Part shown: positions 31,022 through 40,620 of the stretch, piece after piece
How positions within the stretch are numbered: position 1 is the first letter of the stretch
Layout of the letters: every line of letters begins with the position of its first letter
Assembly: GCF_008297975.1 (NCBI RefSeq)
Contig: NZ_VLNY01000014.1
Coordinates: 51,345-115,344 of the forward strand
Direction of reading: 5' to 3'
From: Antrihabitans cavernicola
GTDB taxonomy: Bacteria > Actinomycetota > Actinomycetes > Mycobacteriales > Mycobacteriaceae
DNA length: 64,000 bases
Notes under the pieces: generated by a model
Database searches by the model: none
Seen by the model: the letters and a program-made list of their open reading frames with translations, nothing else
What the model was told of the DNA's origin: nothing
Made by a program: the position numbers and the translations under genes

Positions 31022-31999
31022 ATGCCTGTTCCCGACTCCCCCAGCGAATTCCGACTGCGCCGCCGCAGCTTTCTCGCGGTCGCTCTTGCGGTTCCGGCCT
31101 TGGCCGCCTGCAGCACCGCAACGACGAGTCCCGCGACGCGCGCTTCCACGACGCAGGGTCGACCGACGGCCCCACCGAAGCCCGCCCTCGACACCCAGAA
31201 GCTCGATAGCCGCCTCGCCGCACTGGAGCAGCAGTACAACGCCAGAGTCGGCGTCGCCGTCGATCGACCGTCGGACGGGGCCGAGTACCGGCATCGCGGC
31301 GACGAAACATTTGCGCACTGCTCGACGTTCAAGGTGTACGCCGCATCGGCGCTTCTTCGCCTTGTCGCCGCCGGATCGGCGTCGCTCGACACCACGGTGG
31401 TGATCGATGCCGCTGCGGTGGTTGCCAACTCGCCCGTCACTGCCAAGGCGGCGGGGTCGCCGATGTCGATGGGCGACCTCTGTCTCGCCGCGCTCACCCA
31501 GAGCGACAACACGGCAGGCAACTATCTGTTGCACGCCATCGGCGGGCCGCCGGCGATCACCGCGTTCGCCCGATCCGTCGGTGACACCACGACGCGAGGC
31601 GATCGGTTCGAAACGGATCTCAACACCGCGATTCCCGGCGATCTGCGGGACACCTCGACCCCGGCCGGCCTGGCGGCGGGCTTCGGCGCAACGATCCTCG
31701 GCGACGGCCTGCAACCCGATGGGCGCGCGCAACTCCAAGATTGGATGCGGCGCAGCCTCACCTCCGCCGCACGCATTCGGGCCGGACTACCGCAGGGGTG
31801 GACGTCGGCCGACAAAACCGGCTCCGGCGACTACGCAACGGTGAACGACGCTGGTGTGGTCTGGGACCCGGCAGGCAAGCCTGTGGTGGTAGCAATCCTG
31901 ACGACCACCCGTTCCGGACGGCAAGACGCTCCGGCGGACGGCAAGCTGGTCGTCGACATCACCGCTGCGATCATAGAAACGTTCGGCGTAGCCCACTAG
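31022..31999 (+). CDS. Class A beta-lactamase, probable Tat-exported lipoprotein
   Basis: 325 aa. The N-terminus has a twin-arginine RRRSFLAVALAVPALAAC with a lipobox LAAC (lipidated Cys about residue 29), then a Thr/Pro linker. All catalytic motifs are present: STFK (Ser70xxLys73) near residue 101, SDN near 162, ETDLN (Glu166-xx-Leu-Asn) near 199 and KTG in DKTGSGDYA near 265. It should hydrolyse penicillins and related beta-lactams at the outer face of the membrane. The divergent LysR gene is the likely regulator. Its 3' end overlaps convergent recD by 29 bp. Confidence 0.93.
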   Translation: MPVPDSPSEFRLRRRSFLAVALAVPALAACSTATTSPATRASTTQGRPTAPPKPALDTQKLDSRLAALEQQYNARVGVAVDRPSDGAEYRHRGDETFAHCSTFKVYAASALLRLVAAGSASLDTTVVIDAAAVVANSPVTAKAAGSPMSMGDLCLAALTQSDNTAGNYLLHAIGGPPAITAFARSVGDTTTRGDRFETDLNTAIPGDLRDTSTPAGLAAGFGATILGDGLQPDGRAQLQDWMRRSLTSAARIRAGLPQGWTSADKTGSGDYATVNDAGVVWDPAGKPVVVAILTTTRSGRQDAPADGKLVVDITAAIIETFGVAH

Positions 32000-33842
32000 C
32001 CCGCAACACCTGACGTGTGACGCCTACGCGCACAGCTTCCTCCGACCCCACGATCCGCACATGGTTGCGAGCCCGAGTGATGGCCGTGTACAACAGTTCT
32101 CGAGTCAGCAGCGACGATGCGCGCGCGGGAAGCAACACCGATACGGCGTCGTACTGGCTGCCCTGGCTGCGGTGGATCGTCATCGCGTAGACCGTCTGCA
32201 CCGCCGACAGCTGACTCGGGTACAGCAGATACGGTTCGCTGCCCCGCTGGAACGCCGCCATCAGTGTGCCGTCGCCTCGGTCGACGATCACGCCGGTATC
32301 ACCGTTGTATATCCGCGTCTCGTGATCGTTGGCGGTCACCAACAACGGTTGGCCCGGATACCAATTCGCGGGATCCAACCATTCACCGCGGCTGGTGCCC
32401 ACCCATTCCCGAGCTCGTTGCGCCCAGCGTTGCACGCCGAACGGACCGTCGCGATGCGCGCACAGCAGCCGGTGCGATTCGAGGCTGCGTAGTGCTCCGT
32501 CGACGTCGCCGACTGCGGCAGCATCGGCGACTGCCGACGCCGTTGCGACCACGTCGTCGTGTAGCGCCGTCAGATCGTCGGGCGAATGAAACGACGTTTC
32601 GGGTGACCCACTTCGGAGCAGGTCGATCACGCGGTCTTCGTCTCCGCCGCGCACCGCAGCAGCAAGCTCCTCGATCGCACCACCGAAGCGTCGGCCGCGA
32701 GTCAGTCGAATCACACCGCCGCGCAACCTGTCTCGTTCGTCGTCCGTCAACGAGTGCGGATCGTCGAGGGCCGCGACATCGGATCCGACCAACGCACCCA
32801 GCGTGGCATTCGCCGCCTCGGCCACGGGCCGGGCGACCAGATCCGCAAGCACCGCACCGGCATCGACCGAGGTCAGCTGGTCCGGATCACCGACGAGGAC
32901 CAGTCGAGCATCCGGACGAACGGCCTCGAGCAGCCGACACATCATCGTCAGCGACACCATCGATGTCTCGTCGACCACGATCACGTCGTACGGCAACCGA
33001 TTCGACGCGTTGTGCCGAAACCGGCTGTTACTGCCGCGTTGCCAACCCAACAGCCGATGCAACGTCATCGCCGTCACGCCGTGCGGCAGCGTCAATTCGG
33101 CCGCCTGGTCGCTGACCGATTCCTGCAGGCGCGCCGCCGCCTTGCCCGTCGGCGCTGCAAGACCGATGCGAACATGCGAACCGTGTTCGGCCACAAGCAA
33201 AGCCAGAATTCGCGCGATGGTGTGGGTTTTACCTGTACCCGGCCCACCTGCGATAACCGTGGTCCATCGCGTCGCCGCAACGGCGGCCGCGATGCGTTGC
33301 CGGTCCGGCGCGGACGTTTGCGTCCCAGACGGGTCGACGAACAACTCCGCCAACTTCTCGTAGACCACGCGCGCGTCGACCGTCGGCTGGACCGACGCGC
33401 GTGCGTCGAGAGCGTGCCTGATCGTCTGCTCCTGGCGGAAGTATCGATCGAGGTAGAGCAGTTCACCCTCGGCGGTGTCCACCAGCCGTAACGGGCGCAG
33501 CGGGCCTGCCGGACCACCGATCACCAGCCGACTTTTGCGGAGCGCGGCAATCACGTCGTCGAGTTCCGGCCATGGCAGAGTCGAGAGATCCACCTGATCG
33601 TCGTCGACACCCGACTCTTCGTCGATGGTCACATCGCGGAGCCGACGCAGGTCGAGGCACACCGAACCCGCACGGACCGCGCGCACCGTCATCGCCGTTG
33701 CCAACAGCACGGGTTCGGAATCTTCGCCGGTGAGCTTGGCGAGCCGAAGCGCGACATGAACATCGGCGGCGGCGAGCACACCCGCTTCGTTGAACGTTCG
33801 CAACAGCCCTGTTGCGCGCTGGACCAGATGTGCCTGCGTCAT
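31971..33842 (-). CDS. recD: Exodeoxyribonuclease V subunit alpha (RecD)
   Basis: 623 aa. 5'-3' superfamily 1B helicase subunit of RecBCD. Walker A GGPGTGKTHTIARIL near residue 180, VVDETSMVSLTMM (motif II), GDPDQLTSVDAG (motif III) and the C-terminal AMTIHRSQGSQYDAVSVLLP with TAITRAR are all visible. The ATG at 33842 overlaps the recB stop (ATGA); the upstream open frame lies inside recB. The last 29 bp are shared with the convergent beta-lactamase gene. Confidence 0.95.
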   Translation of the reverse strand: MTQAHLVQRATGLLRTFNEAGVLAAADVHVALRLAKLTGEDSEPVLLATAMTVRAVRAGSVCLDLRRLRDVTIDEESGVDDDQVDLSTLPWPELDDVIAALRKSRLVIGGPAGPLRPLRLVDTAEGELLYLDRYFRQEQTIRHALDARASVQPTVDARVVYEKLAELFVDPSGTQTSAPDRQRIAAAVAATRWTTVIAGGPGTGKTHTIARILALLVAEHGSHVRIGLAAPTGKAAARLQESVSDQAAELTLPHGVTAMTLHRLLGWQRGSNSRFRHNASNRLPYDVIVVDETSMVSLTMMCRLLEAVRPDARLVLVGDPDQLTSVDAGAVLADLVARPVAEAANATLGALVGSDVAALDDPHSLTDDERDRLRGGVIRLTRGRRFGGAIEELAAAVRGGDEDRVIDLLRSGSPETSFHSPDDLTALHDDVVATASAVADAAAVGDVDGALRSLESHRLLCAHRDGPFGVQRWAQRAREWVGTSRGEWLDPANWYPGQPLLVTANDHETRIYNGDTGVIVDRGDGTLMAAFQRGSEPYLLYPSQLSAVQTVYAMTIHRSQGSQYDAVSVLLPARASSLLTRELLYTAITRARNHVRIVGSEEAVRVGVTRQVLRASGLRRTFL

Positions 33843-36800
33843 GAGCCCGCCAACAAGTCGGACAACGCCGTCACCAACGTCGCGGGCGGACGCCAGTCGA
33901 AGACGCCGCAACCGGCAGGAGTGTCGGCGCCCACCATTCCGCGCACGAACAGGTACGCAATTCCGCCCAGATGGACTGCTGGGTCGTAGTCGGGTAGCCG
34001 CCACCGCAGATACCGATGCAGCGCAACCGAATACAGGAGAGCTTGCAGCGGGTAATGCGCGCGCATCATCTCCGCCGTCATCCGCTCATGGGTGTAGTGC
34101 TCCACCGTCAGGTCACCGAGGCCGAGCCGGTTCGTCTTGTAGTCGACCACCACGAACGTCGGTCCCGGCATCCGCAGTACCGCGTCGATGCTGCCGGTGA
34201 GGTAGCCGCGCAAGGCGACCGCGTCCAGTTCGGCAAGCTGGTCGGCATAGGGCGCCACCGAGTCGTCGGCGGCCAAATGGTGGCGCAGCAAGCCTGCGAT
34301 CGCCCGCACCGTCACCGTGTCCGACACCGGATCGTCGCCTCCGGCGAGCGGCAGCTCGAAGTCGAGTTCGGCCAGTCGATCGGCGTTCGCCATGTCGGCC
34401 AGCGTGATTCGCGGTGTCAGCGACACCGGCGTCCGCATGACCGGAAGCAGCGCTGCGGCAAGCGCATCCGGATCGACGTCGGCAAGCCGCGATTCGACGG
34501 CGTCGCGACACCGCTCGCGGAGCTCGGTCGCCAGATCGGGCACATCGGTATCGACCACTTCGAGTACCTCGTGCACCAGCGTGCCGAACGCAGCGCCGGC
34601 GGGCAGGCCGTTCATCGGCGACGGCGTCCCGGCCAGGACATCGTCGATCGGCGGCGCCTCGTCGGGTTCGTCTGTCTTCTCCGGTGTCTCCGCTTCGCTG
34701 CCGACCCCGGGCGAGTCGTGCGCGGATGCCGTGAGGGCCGAGTACGAGGTACGCCGCCACTCCATGTCCAACTCACGCCGGAAATCGGCGGCGGCAAGTT
34801 CGCCCACGGGTGTGATCACGGGCGTCCAAGCCGGATGCGCGCCCGTGTCGTCGGCGACCGGCTCGATCGACACGACGTCGGAGTCCGGTCCCGGCCATGC
34901 CGAAAGTTGGCTTGCCATTACCGAATCCACCGCAATCTTGGCTGAAGCATCCGGCTCCGGACTGTCCGCACCGCGCGCGAACATCAGCCGATGCAGGGGT
35001 GATCCGGCTGTCGAGAACGCAGGCGCCCACCACAGCACTACCTGGCACATCGCGCGCGTCAATGCCACGTAGAGCAACCTGAGCTCTTCCCCTGCTCCGT
35101 CGGCGTGGTGACTCTGCTTGCGCTGCGCGTACCCAGGCCCGGTCGCGCCACCGACGTCGAGGACACGCTCGCCGTCCGGGCCATGCAGCAGCAGGATGCT
35201 GGGATTCGGATTCTTCGCAGCGTCCCACGCGAACGGCACGTAGACGATGGGAAACTCCAGGCCCTTGCTCGCGTGGATGGTCGCGATCTGCACCGCCGCC
35301 GCATCGCTGTCGAGACGCCGGCTTCGATCCTGCACATCGCCGGACGCGGGGTCCTCGATGCGCTCGGTGAGCCACCGCGTCAACGACGTCAATCCGATCC
35401 CTCCGGACACCGTCGCACGATTCAGCAATTGCGCGATGTGACGGAGATCGGTGAGCTCGCGTTCACCGGATTCCCGCGCCAACAAACGACTTTCGAGGTT
35501 GTCTCGCGCGGCGACGCGCTCGAATACCGCAGCGAATCCGGCGACACCGAACAGTGTTGCCAACTCGCGAAGCCACGCGCCCACCGATGCGACGGCATCG
35601 TCACCACGTCCGTCGAGCTCCGCCGCCGTCCACCCGAGCAGCGGCGTCAAGGCGGCCAACCGCACACGATCCGAGCGGTGAGGTTGTTCCAATGCCTGGA
35701 GAAACCACAGCCAGTGCGTGGCGCTAGCCGTCTCGAAGACACTGGTGCCGCTGGCCAGCACAGAAGGAATTCCGCTGCGGTCCAATGCGTCACGCACCAG
35801 CGCGACTTGCGCCCGGGTCCGGACGAGCACCGCGATGTCGCCGGGTTGAACAGGACGAGACGGACCGTCCACGGCAAGGGTTGCACCACTGCTCAGCAGT
35901 CCGACGATGTCGCGACCGACGTCCGTGGCAACAGCCGTACGTAGCCTGCCGACCGCCGGATAGCCCGATTTGTTCAGCGGCCCCGCGCCGGTGCGTGGCA
36001 GATGTCGGATGCGCAAAGGGACGGTCCCGGTGAGCCGACTCTCGGTATGTGTTGCGGCAACGGGATGCACGACGATGTCGCGGTGACCGAGCGCCGCGCC
36101 GCCGTAGAGCCTGCCCAGCGCACGGAGCAACCCGGCATCGCTACGCCAATTGGTGCCCAATTCTTCCAGCGCATCGGCGTGCCGGGCCGCATCGAGGTAG
36201 CTGAGCACCTCGGCACCCCGAAACGCGTAGATCGCCTGCTTGGGGTCGCCGACCAGCACCAGGGTGGTCGTGCCGTGGAATGCCCGCCGCACGATCTCCC
36301 ACTGCAGCGGATCGGTGTCCTGGAACTCGTCGACCAGCACCACCCGGTAGCGCTCCTGGATTCGTGCGCAGGACGCAGCACCGTGCATGGGATCGGCAAG
36401 CACATCGCGAAGCAGTTCGAGCAGATCGTCGAAGTCACGCAGGCCGAGATTCTGTTTGCGCCGCTGCACTTCGGCTTTTGCGGCCGCGGCGAAGGCCCTG
36501 CGGTGTCCGGCCTCGGTCTCGTCGTCGTGTTCGGGTGCCAACGCGGCTTGTCTGTCACCGATAGCGGCCTTCGCGACTTCCATCGCCTCCGACGCCGACA
36601 TCGGAGCGGCCATATCGAGGCGGCTGTACTTGCGCAGGTACAGGTCGTCGACCACTTCGGTGATCAGATCGTCGACGCCTTCGACCAACCGCACGTCGGT
36701 CTCACGCTCACCGGCGATGCCGAGCGTGTCCAGCATGCGCTGACAGAAGCTGTGCGTGGTGGCGATGGTGCCCGCATCGAAGTCCGAGAGGGCGCGTAAG

Positions 36801-37120
36801 AGCCGAATGCGGCGCACCGCGACTACATCCGGCTCGGCGTCGGCGAGATATCTGATGAGCGGATCCGGCGACATCCTCGCGGTGTGCGTATCGGCCAGTT
36901 CGCTTGCCGCAGAGCTGAATCTGGCCCGTGTCCGTTCCCGCAGTTCCTGGGTGGCGGCTCGGCTGAACGTCACCAGCAGCAACTGCGACACGTCGGCAAC
37001 GCCGTCGGCGATGAAGCGCGTCGCCAATCCGACTATCGCATAGGTCTTTCCGGTGCCCGCACTGGCTTCCAAGATGGTAGTCCCGGTAGGCAGCGGCGCG
37101 AGGAGATCGAAATCGCTCAC
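33839..37120 (-). CDS. recB: Exodeoxyribonuclease V subunit beta (RecB)
   Basis: 1093 aa. UvrD/Rep-type helicase with Walker A EASAGTGKTYAI near residue 20, TTHSFCQRML, motif II VVLVDEFQDTDPLQWEIV, GDPKQAIYAFRGA, and the C-terminal nuclease domain with VVVDYKTNRLG (the D-Y-K catalytic motif) near residue 1000. It provides 3'-5' unwinding and the only nuclease site of RecBCD in double-strand break repair. Start GTG overlaps the recC stop (GTGA) and the stop overlaps recD, so all three are translated as one unit. Confidence 0.95.
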   Translation of the reverse strand: MSDFDLLAPLPTGTTILEASAGTGKTYAIVGLATRFIADGVADVSQLLLVTFSRAATQELRERTRARFSSAASELADTHTARMSPDPLIRYLADAEPDVVAVRRIRLLRALSDFDAGTIATTHSFCQRMLDTLGIAGERETDVRLVEGVDDLITEVVDDLYLRKYSRLDMAAPMSASEAMEVAKAAIGDRQAALAPEHDDETEAGHRRAFAAAAKAEVQRRKQNLGLRDFDDLLELLRDVLADPMHGAASCARIQERYRVVLVDEFQDTDPLQWEIVRRAFHGTTTLVLVGDPKQAIYAFRGAEVLSYLDAARHADALEELGTNWRSDAGLLRALGRLYGGAALGHRDIVVHPVAATHTESRLTGTVPLRIRHLPRTGAGPLNKSGYPAVGRLRTAVATDVGRDIVGLLSSGATLAVDGPSRPVQPGDIAVLVRTRAQVALVRDALDRSGIPSVLASGTSVFETASATHWLWFLQALEQPHRSDRVRLAALTPLLGWTAAELDGRGDDAVASVGAWLRELATLFGVAGFAAVFERVAARDNLESRLLARESGERELTDLRHIAQLLNRATVSGGIGLTSLTRWLTERIEDPASGDVQDRSRRLDSDAAAVQIATIHASKGLEFPIVYVPFAWDAAKNPNPSILLLHGPDGERVLDVGGATGPGYAQRKQSHHADGAGEELRLLYVALTRAMCQVVLWWAPAFSTAGSPLHRLMFARGADSPEPDASAKIAVDSVMASQLSAWPGPDSDVVSIEPVADDTGAHPAWTPVITPVGELAAADFRRELDMEWRRTSYSALTASAHDSPGVGSEAETPEKTDEPDEAPPIDDVLAGTPSPMNGLPAGAAFGTLVHEVLEVVDTDVPDLATELRERCRDAVESRLADVDPDALAAALLPVMRTPVSLTPRITLADMANADRLAELDFELPLAGGDDPVSDTVTVRAIAGLLRHHLAADDSVAPYADQLAELDAVALRGYLTGSIDAVLRMPGPTFVVVDYKTNRLGLGDLTVEHYTHERMTAEMMRAHYPLQALLYSVALHRYLRWRLPDYDPAVHLGGIAYLFVRGMVGADTPAGCGVFDWRPPATLVTALSDLLAGS

Positions 37121-40100
37121 GGTTGACCCACCGTCTCGTTGCTCAGCAAGCCGTCCCACAACCGCCGGGCAAACGCACCGAATCGCGTCGACTCGTCCGC
37201 CCAGGTCGCCTCGTCGCCGATCGGTGAATCCGAACCCAGTTGGGCCAGAGCGAGATCCGGTCCGTGCGCAAAGGCGAGATGACGATCGTTCGCTTCACCG
37301 AACTTGCTGGACCATTCCTTGTCGGCGGTCGCGAGTGCATCGGCGGGACTGGCACCACGGACGCGCCGATCGGCATAGATCGACGACGACGCAGGCGCAA
37401 CCGGCAGCGGTTCCCGTAGGCCGCGATCGCGCAGATCCACCAACCGACGCAGTTCCTCGATCGGGTCGGCAGGGACGGCGAGTGTGGATCGCCAGGTGGG
37501 GCGCCCGAACTGGCCGCGCCCCGTCGACACGGCCTGCCAGCCCTGCTCCGGGTGCTGGACGTGCGTGGCCAGCAGCGAAACCCATCCCGCAATGCGGTGT
37601 TTCGGCGCAAGCCGCGAGTACGACGTGCGCGCGATGGTCGTTCCGTAGACACCGCTGATCGCTCCGTTCAATCTGCGACCGCCACCCAGATCGATCGAGA
37701 CATCGACCGTGTCGGGCGTCCCGTCGTGGACGGGACGCGACACCTGCGCGAGCAGGCCGACCGATCGCTCGATGTCCTCGAGTTGGCGGCTCCCCTGCCG
37801 AAACGGTGGCAGCGTCCCGCGCCGCCATTCGGCTGCCGTGAAGTCCGCCAGTTCGCCGCCGTCGAGCATGGAACTCAGCATGCGGTCACCGATGTCCCAC
37901 TTGTCGAGGCCACCCAATTCGACGGTCAGCGCATCCACGATGTCGTCGTCGAGTTCCGGAACGCGAACGCCGATGCGCTGTCGGAGAAAACCCTGCGTCG
38001 GATGTTGCAGGAAGGCAATGAGATCCACCAGATCGACATCACCCGCCGGCTGTGCCGGTAGCGCAACCGGAAGCAACGGTGGAATCGGCTGCGGCACAGT
38101 GCGTGACGCGAGCGCACCGTGCAACGCATCGCGATCGAAGCTGAACGGCGCAGCAGCATCGAAGTTGCGCGGATCGAACGGTTGCAAGGGATGACGCCGA
38201 ACAACAGCTTCCGGCTCGCTGGTGACCGACGCCGCCACCGCATCGATCACGTCGCTGAGTGGAACCGCAGGCGGACGAACAGCCCCCGACACCGGATCCG
38301 CACCCGTGTAGAACAGCAGCAGCCGCTCCCCTGCCGACATCAGCGCGTCCAGCAGGAGCTGGCGATCTTCGCTACGGGTATGGCGCTCACCCGGAACAGG
38401 ATCACGTGCGAGGACGTCGTCGCCGTCGACCCCGCCGGTACGCGGAAACACCTCGTCGTCCAGCCCGAGGAGCACGACCACGCGATGCGGAACCGAGCGC
38501 ATCGGCACCATCGTGCACACCGTGAGTTCGCCCGTCCGGAAGTTCGCTCGGGTAGGACGACCGGCGAGTGCTCGCGTCAGCATCGCCCGCACGTCCTGAA
38601 GCCGGAGCTCGACACCGTCGCTGTGCTCCACTACCGACGCGAGCTCGCGACGGCATTGCGCCACCTGCCACGCGTCGGCCGTTCCGACGTCGGTCAGCAA
38701 GTCGAGTCCGCGCCGCAGGACCGTCATCCAGGTGGTCGCCAGCTGCGGGCCCTGCAGATCCCGCAGCGTGACGGCAAGCCTGTCGACGAGTTCGGCGAAT
38801 CGACCGGCGAGGTCGATGTCATTGCTGTCCACGTCGTCCAAAGGCAATGCGAGATCGAGCCATTCGTTCGACGATTCGTCGGCAGCAGCACCGAGCAGAA
38901 TACGGTCGACCGCAGTGTTGAAGGTGTTCTGCCGGAAGTCTGCGAGGTCGTACGCGGCTCGCTGCCGCAGCCCGATGCCCCACCGCGCGCCGGATTCCGC
39001 CGTCCACTCCCGCAGCCGCTCCAGATCGTCGTCGCTGAAGCCGAAGCGCGTCCGTACCGGCATGGCGGCCGCAAGGTCCAGCACACTGCTCGCGGTGACG
39101 CGACCGCCTGCCAGCTCGAGCAGCGCGGAAAGCGTTGCAAGCAACGGATTTGTCTGCCGCAGGCCGCGATCCGCCAGACGAACCCGCAGTCGATGCCCCG
39201 GGTGGCCGAGAACACCCTGGCCGAACGCCGCGAGAATCAAGGGTGCATAGGTGTCGACGTCCGGGCACATGACCAGAACGTCGCGTGGCTCCAGCGTCGG
39301 ATCGTCCTCGAACAGGTGCAGCAGGCTCTCGCGCAGCACCTCGACCTGCCTGGATGGCCCGTGGCACGCATGCACCTGCACACTGCGGTCGAGTTCGACC
39401 GTCGCCTCGGGAAGTCGATCGTGTGCGACATCGGCCTGGATACGTCCGAGCACGGAGTCCACTGCCTGATCACCGGGATGGTAGATGTCTTCGAATTCGA
39501 CTGTTGCCAAACGTGATTGCAATTCCCGAACATCGCGCGCAAGACTTGCCAGCAGCGGGTGCTGCACGGCTTGGCTGCTGCGGTCCTGCGCGCGACGGGT
39601 CGGCCGATCCGATCGGGCCAGCGTGTCCCACATCGCTGGGCTCGGATGCGGCAACCACAGGTGCACATCACGGTGGGCGGCGAGTGCCGCAATCACCGCC
39701 AACTGATCAGTCGCGAGGCGCGTGGGTCCGAACAACGAGAGTCGCGGCGGCAGGTCCACCAGATCCGGTCGCGCTCGCAACGCGTCGCAGGCGGACTCGA
39801 GCCGCTCGGCGGGACTGGCCGAGCCGAGATGATCACGCAAGCGGCGCCACAACTCAGCTTGCCAGAGCAGGTCGTCGTCGAGTGCCGAACCAGCGCCGTC
39901 TGTGTCGCGCCCTGCCGCCCAGTCGACCGACATCGCAGGGCGTTGCGCGCCGTAGCTGCGGAACAGCGCACTGAGCTGCGCGGCGGTTCCGTAGCGGCGG
40001 CCTGCGCGGTGCTCGTCGACACCGTCACCCAGGTGCTTCGCCAGGACCGCGCACCACGGTTCACCGATGGATCGGTCGATGACGTCGAGCAACCCCCACA

Positions 40101-40389
40101 GCATGTGCGAGGGGGACCACGGATCGTCGTCGGCCGACATTCCCGCTGCAGCGGCGATCGCGTCGTCGACCAATCGCGTCGTCGAAGGAAAATCGATGTT
40201 CGCCGCGACCCCGTCGCCGTCGACGGCGCCGAGATTCGTCGCAAGCCGCTGGTTGAGCCATCGCTCCACACCCTTCGCGGGAACGGCGATCACCTCGCGG
40301 GCGAACGGATCCTCGAGGGGTGCGCGAAGCACGTCCGAGAGAGCGGACGCAAGCGTGCTCGACCGCTCGGCGCGGTGCACTGTCAGCAC
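37117..40389 (-). CDS. recC: Exodeoxyribonuclease V subunit gamma (RecC)
   Basis: 1090 aa. The N-terminus (MLTVHRAERSSTLASALSDVL and VPAKGVERWLNQRLA) and the degenerate helicase folds (LSLFGPTRLATDQLAVIAALA, PRDVLVMCPDVDTYAPLI, MVPMRSVPHRVVVLLGLDDEVFPR) are characteristic of RecC. Motif I lysine is absent as expected for this inactive helicase scaffold, which in Escherichia coli scans for Chi. First gene of the recCBD operon, starting with GTG after GAGGGGATGAC. Confidence 0.93.
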   Translation of the reverse strand: MLTVHRAERSSTLASALSDVLRAPLEDPFAREVIAVPAKGVERWLNQRLATNLGAVDGDGVAANIDFPSTTRLVDDAIAAAAGMSADDDPWSPSHMLWGLLDVIDRSIGEPWCAVLAKHLGDGVDEHRAGRRYGTAAQLSALFRSYGAQRPAMSVDWAAGRDTDGAGSALDDDLLWQAELWRRLRDHLGSASPAERLESACDALRARPDLVDLPPRLSLFGPTRLATDQLAVIAALAAHRDVHLWLPHPSPAMWDTLARSDRPTRRAQDRSSQAVQHPLLASLARDVRELQSRLATVEFEDIYHPGDQAVDSVLGRIQADVAHDRLPEATVELDRSVQVHACHGPSRQVEVLRESLLHLFEDDPTLEPRDVLVMCPDVDTYAPLILAAFGQGVLGHPGHRLRVRLADRGLRQTNPLLATLSALLELAGGRVTASSVLDLAAAMPVRTRFGFSDDDLERLREWTAESGARWGIGLRQRAAYDLADFRQNTFNTAVDRILLGAAADESSNEWLDLALPLDDVDSNDIDLAGRFAELVDRLAVTLRDLQGPQLATTWMTVLRRGLDLLTDVGTADAWQVAQCRRELASVVEHSDGVELRLQDVRAMLTRALAGRPTRANFRTGELTVCTMVPMRSVPHRVVVLLGLDDEVFPRTGGVDGDDVLARDPVPGERHTRSEDRQLLLDALMSAGERLLLFYTGADPVSGAVRPPAVPLSDVIDAVAASVTSEPEAVVRRHPLQPFDPRNFDAAAPFSFDRDALHGALASRTVPQPIPPLLPVALPAQPAGDVDLVDLIAFLQHPTQGFLRQRIGVRVPELDDDIVDALTVELGGLDKWDIGDRMLSSMLDGGELADFTAAEWRRGTLPPFRQGSRQLEDIERSVGLLAQVSRPVHDGTPDTVDVSIDLGGGRRLNGAISGVYGTTIARTSYSRLAPKHRIAGWVSLLATHVQHPEQGWQAVSTGRGQFGRPTWRSTLAVPADPIEELRRLVDLRDRGLREPLPVAPASSSIYADRRVRGASPADALATADKEWSSKFGEANDRHLAFAHGPDLALAQLGSDSPIGDEATWADESTRFGAFARRLWDGLLSNETVGQP

Positions 40390-40496
40390 GTCATCCCCTC
40401 GCTCCCATCGCGCTACTCGAAACCATCACACCGGATGTGTGAATCCGGTTCCGCGTGGGTACTCGAACAGACACGTCCAACGAAAGGAACCGAAGC

Positions 40497-40619
40497 ATGC
40501 GTGCAGTTGTCCTCAACGGCCCGAGAGGCGTGTCGGTATCCGAGGTACCCGACGAGACCTTAGAGCAGCCCACCGACGCCCTCACCGAAATCACCGCGAC
40601 CAGGCCGAGGAGCAGCTGA
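40497..40619 (+). pseudogene. N-terminal remnant of a zinc alcohol dehydrogenase
   Basis: An ATG with a strong AAAGGA ribosome site opens a 40-codon frame whose first 30 residues (MRAVVLNGPRGVSVSEVPDE and the following TDALTEITAT) match the start of MDR/threonine-dehydrogenase-like zinc dehydrogenases. Right where the family continues with the CGSD/ zinc site, the sequence changes to RPRSS and stops. No further dehydrogenase sequence is seen. The stop is 1 base before the hydrolase ATG, so the remnant may now act as a translated leader for that operon. Confidence 0.7.
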
Positions 40620-40620
40620 G

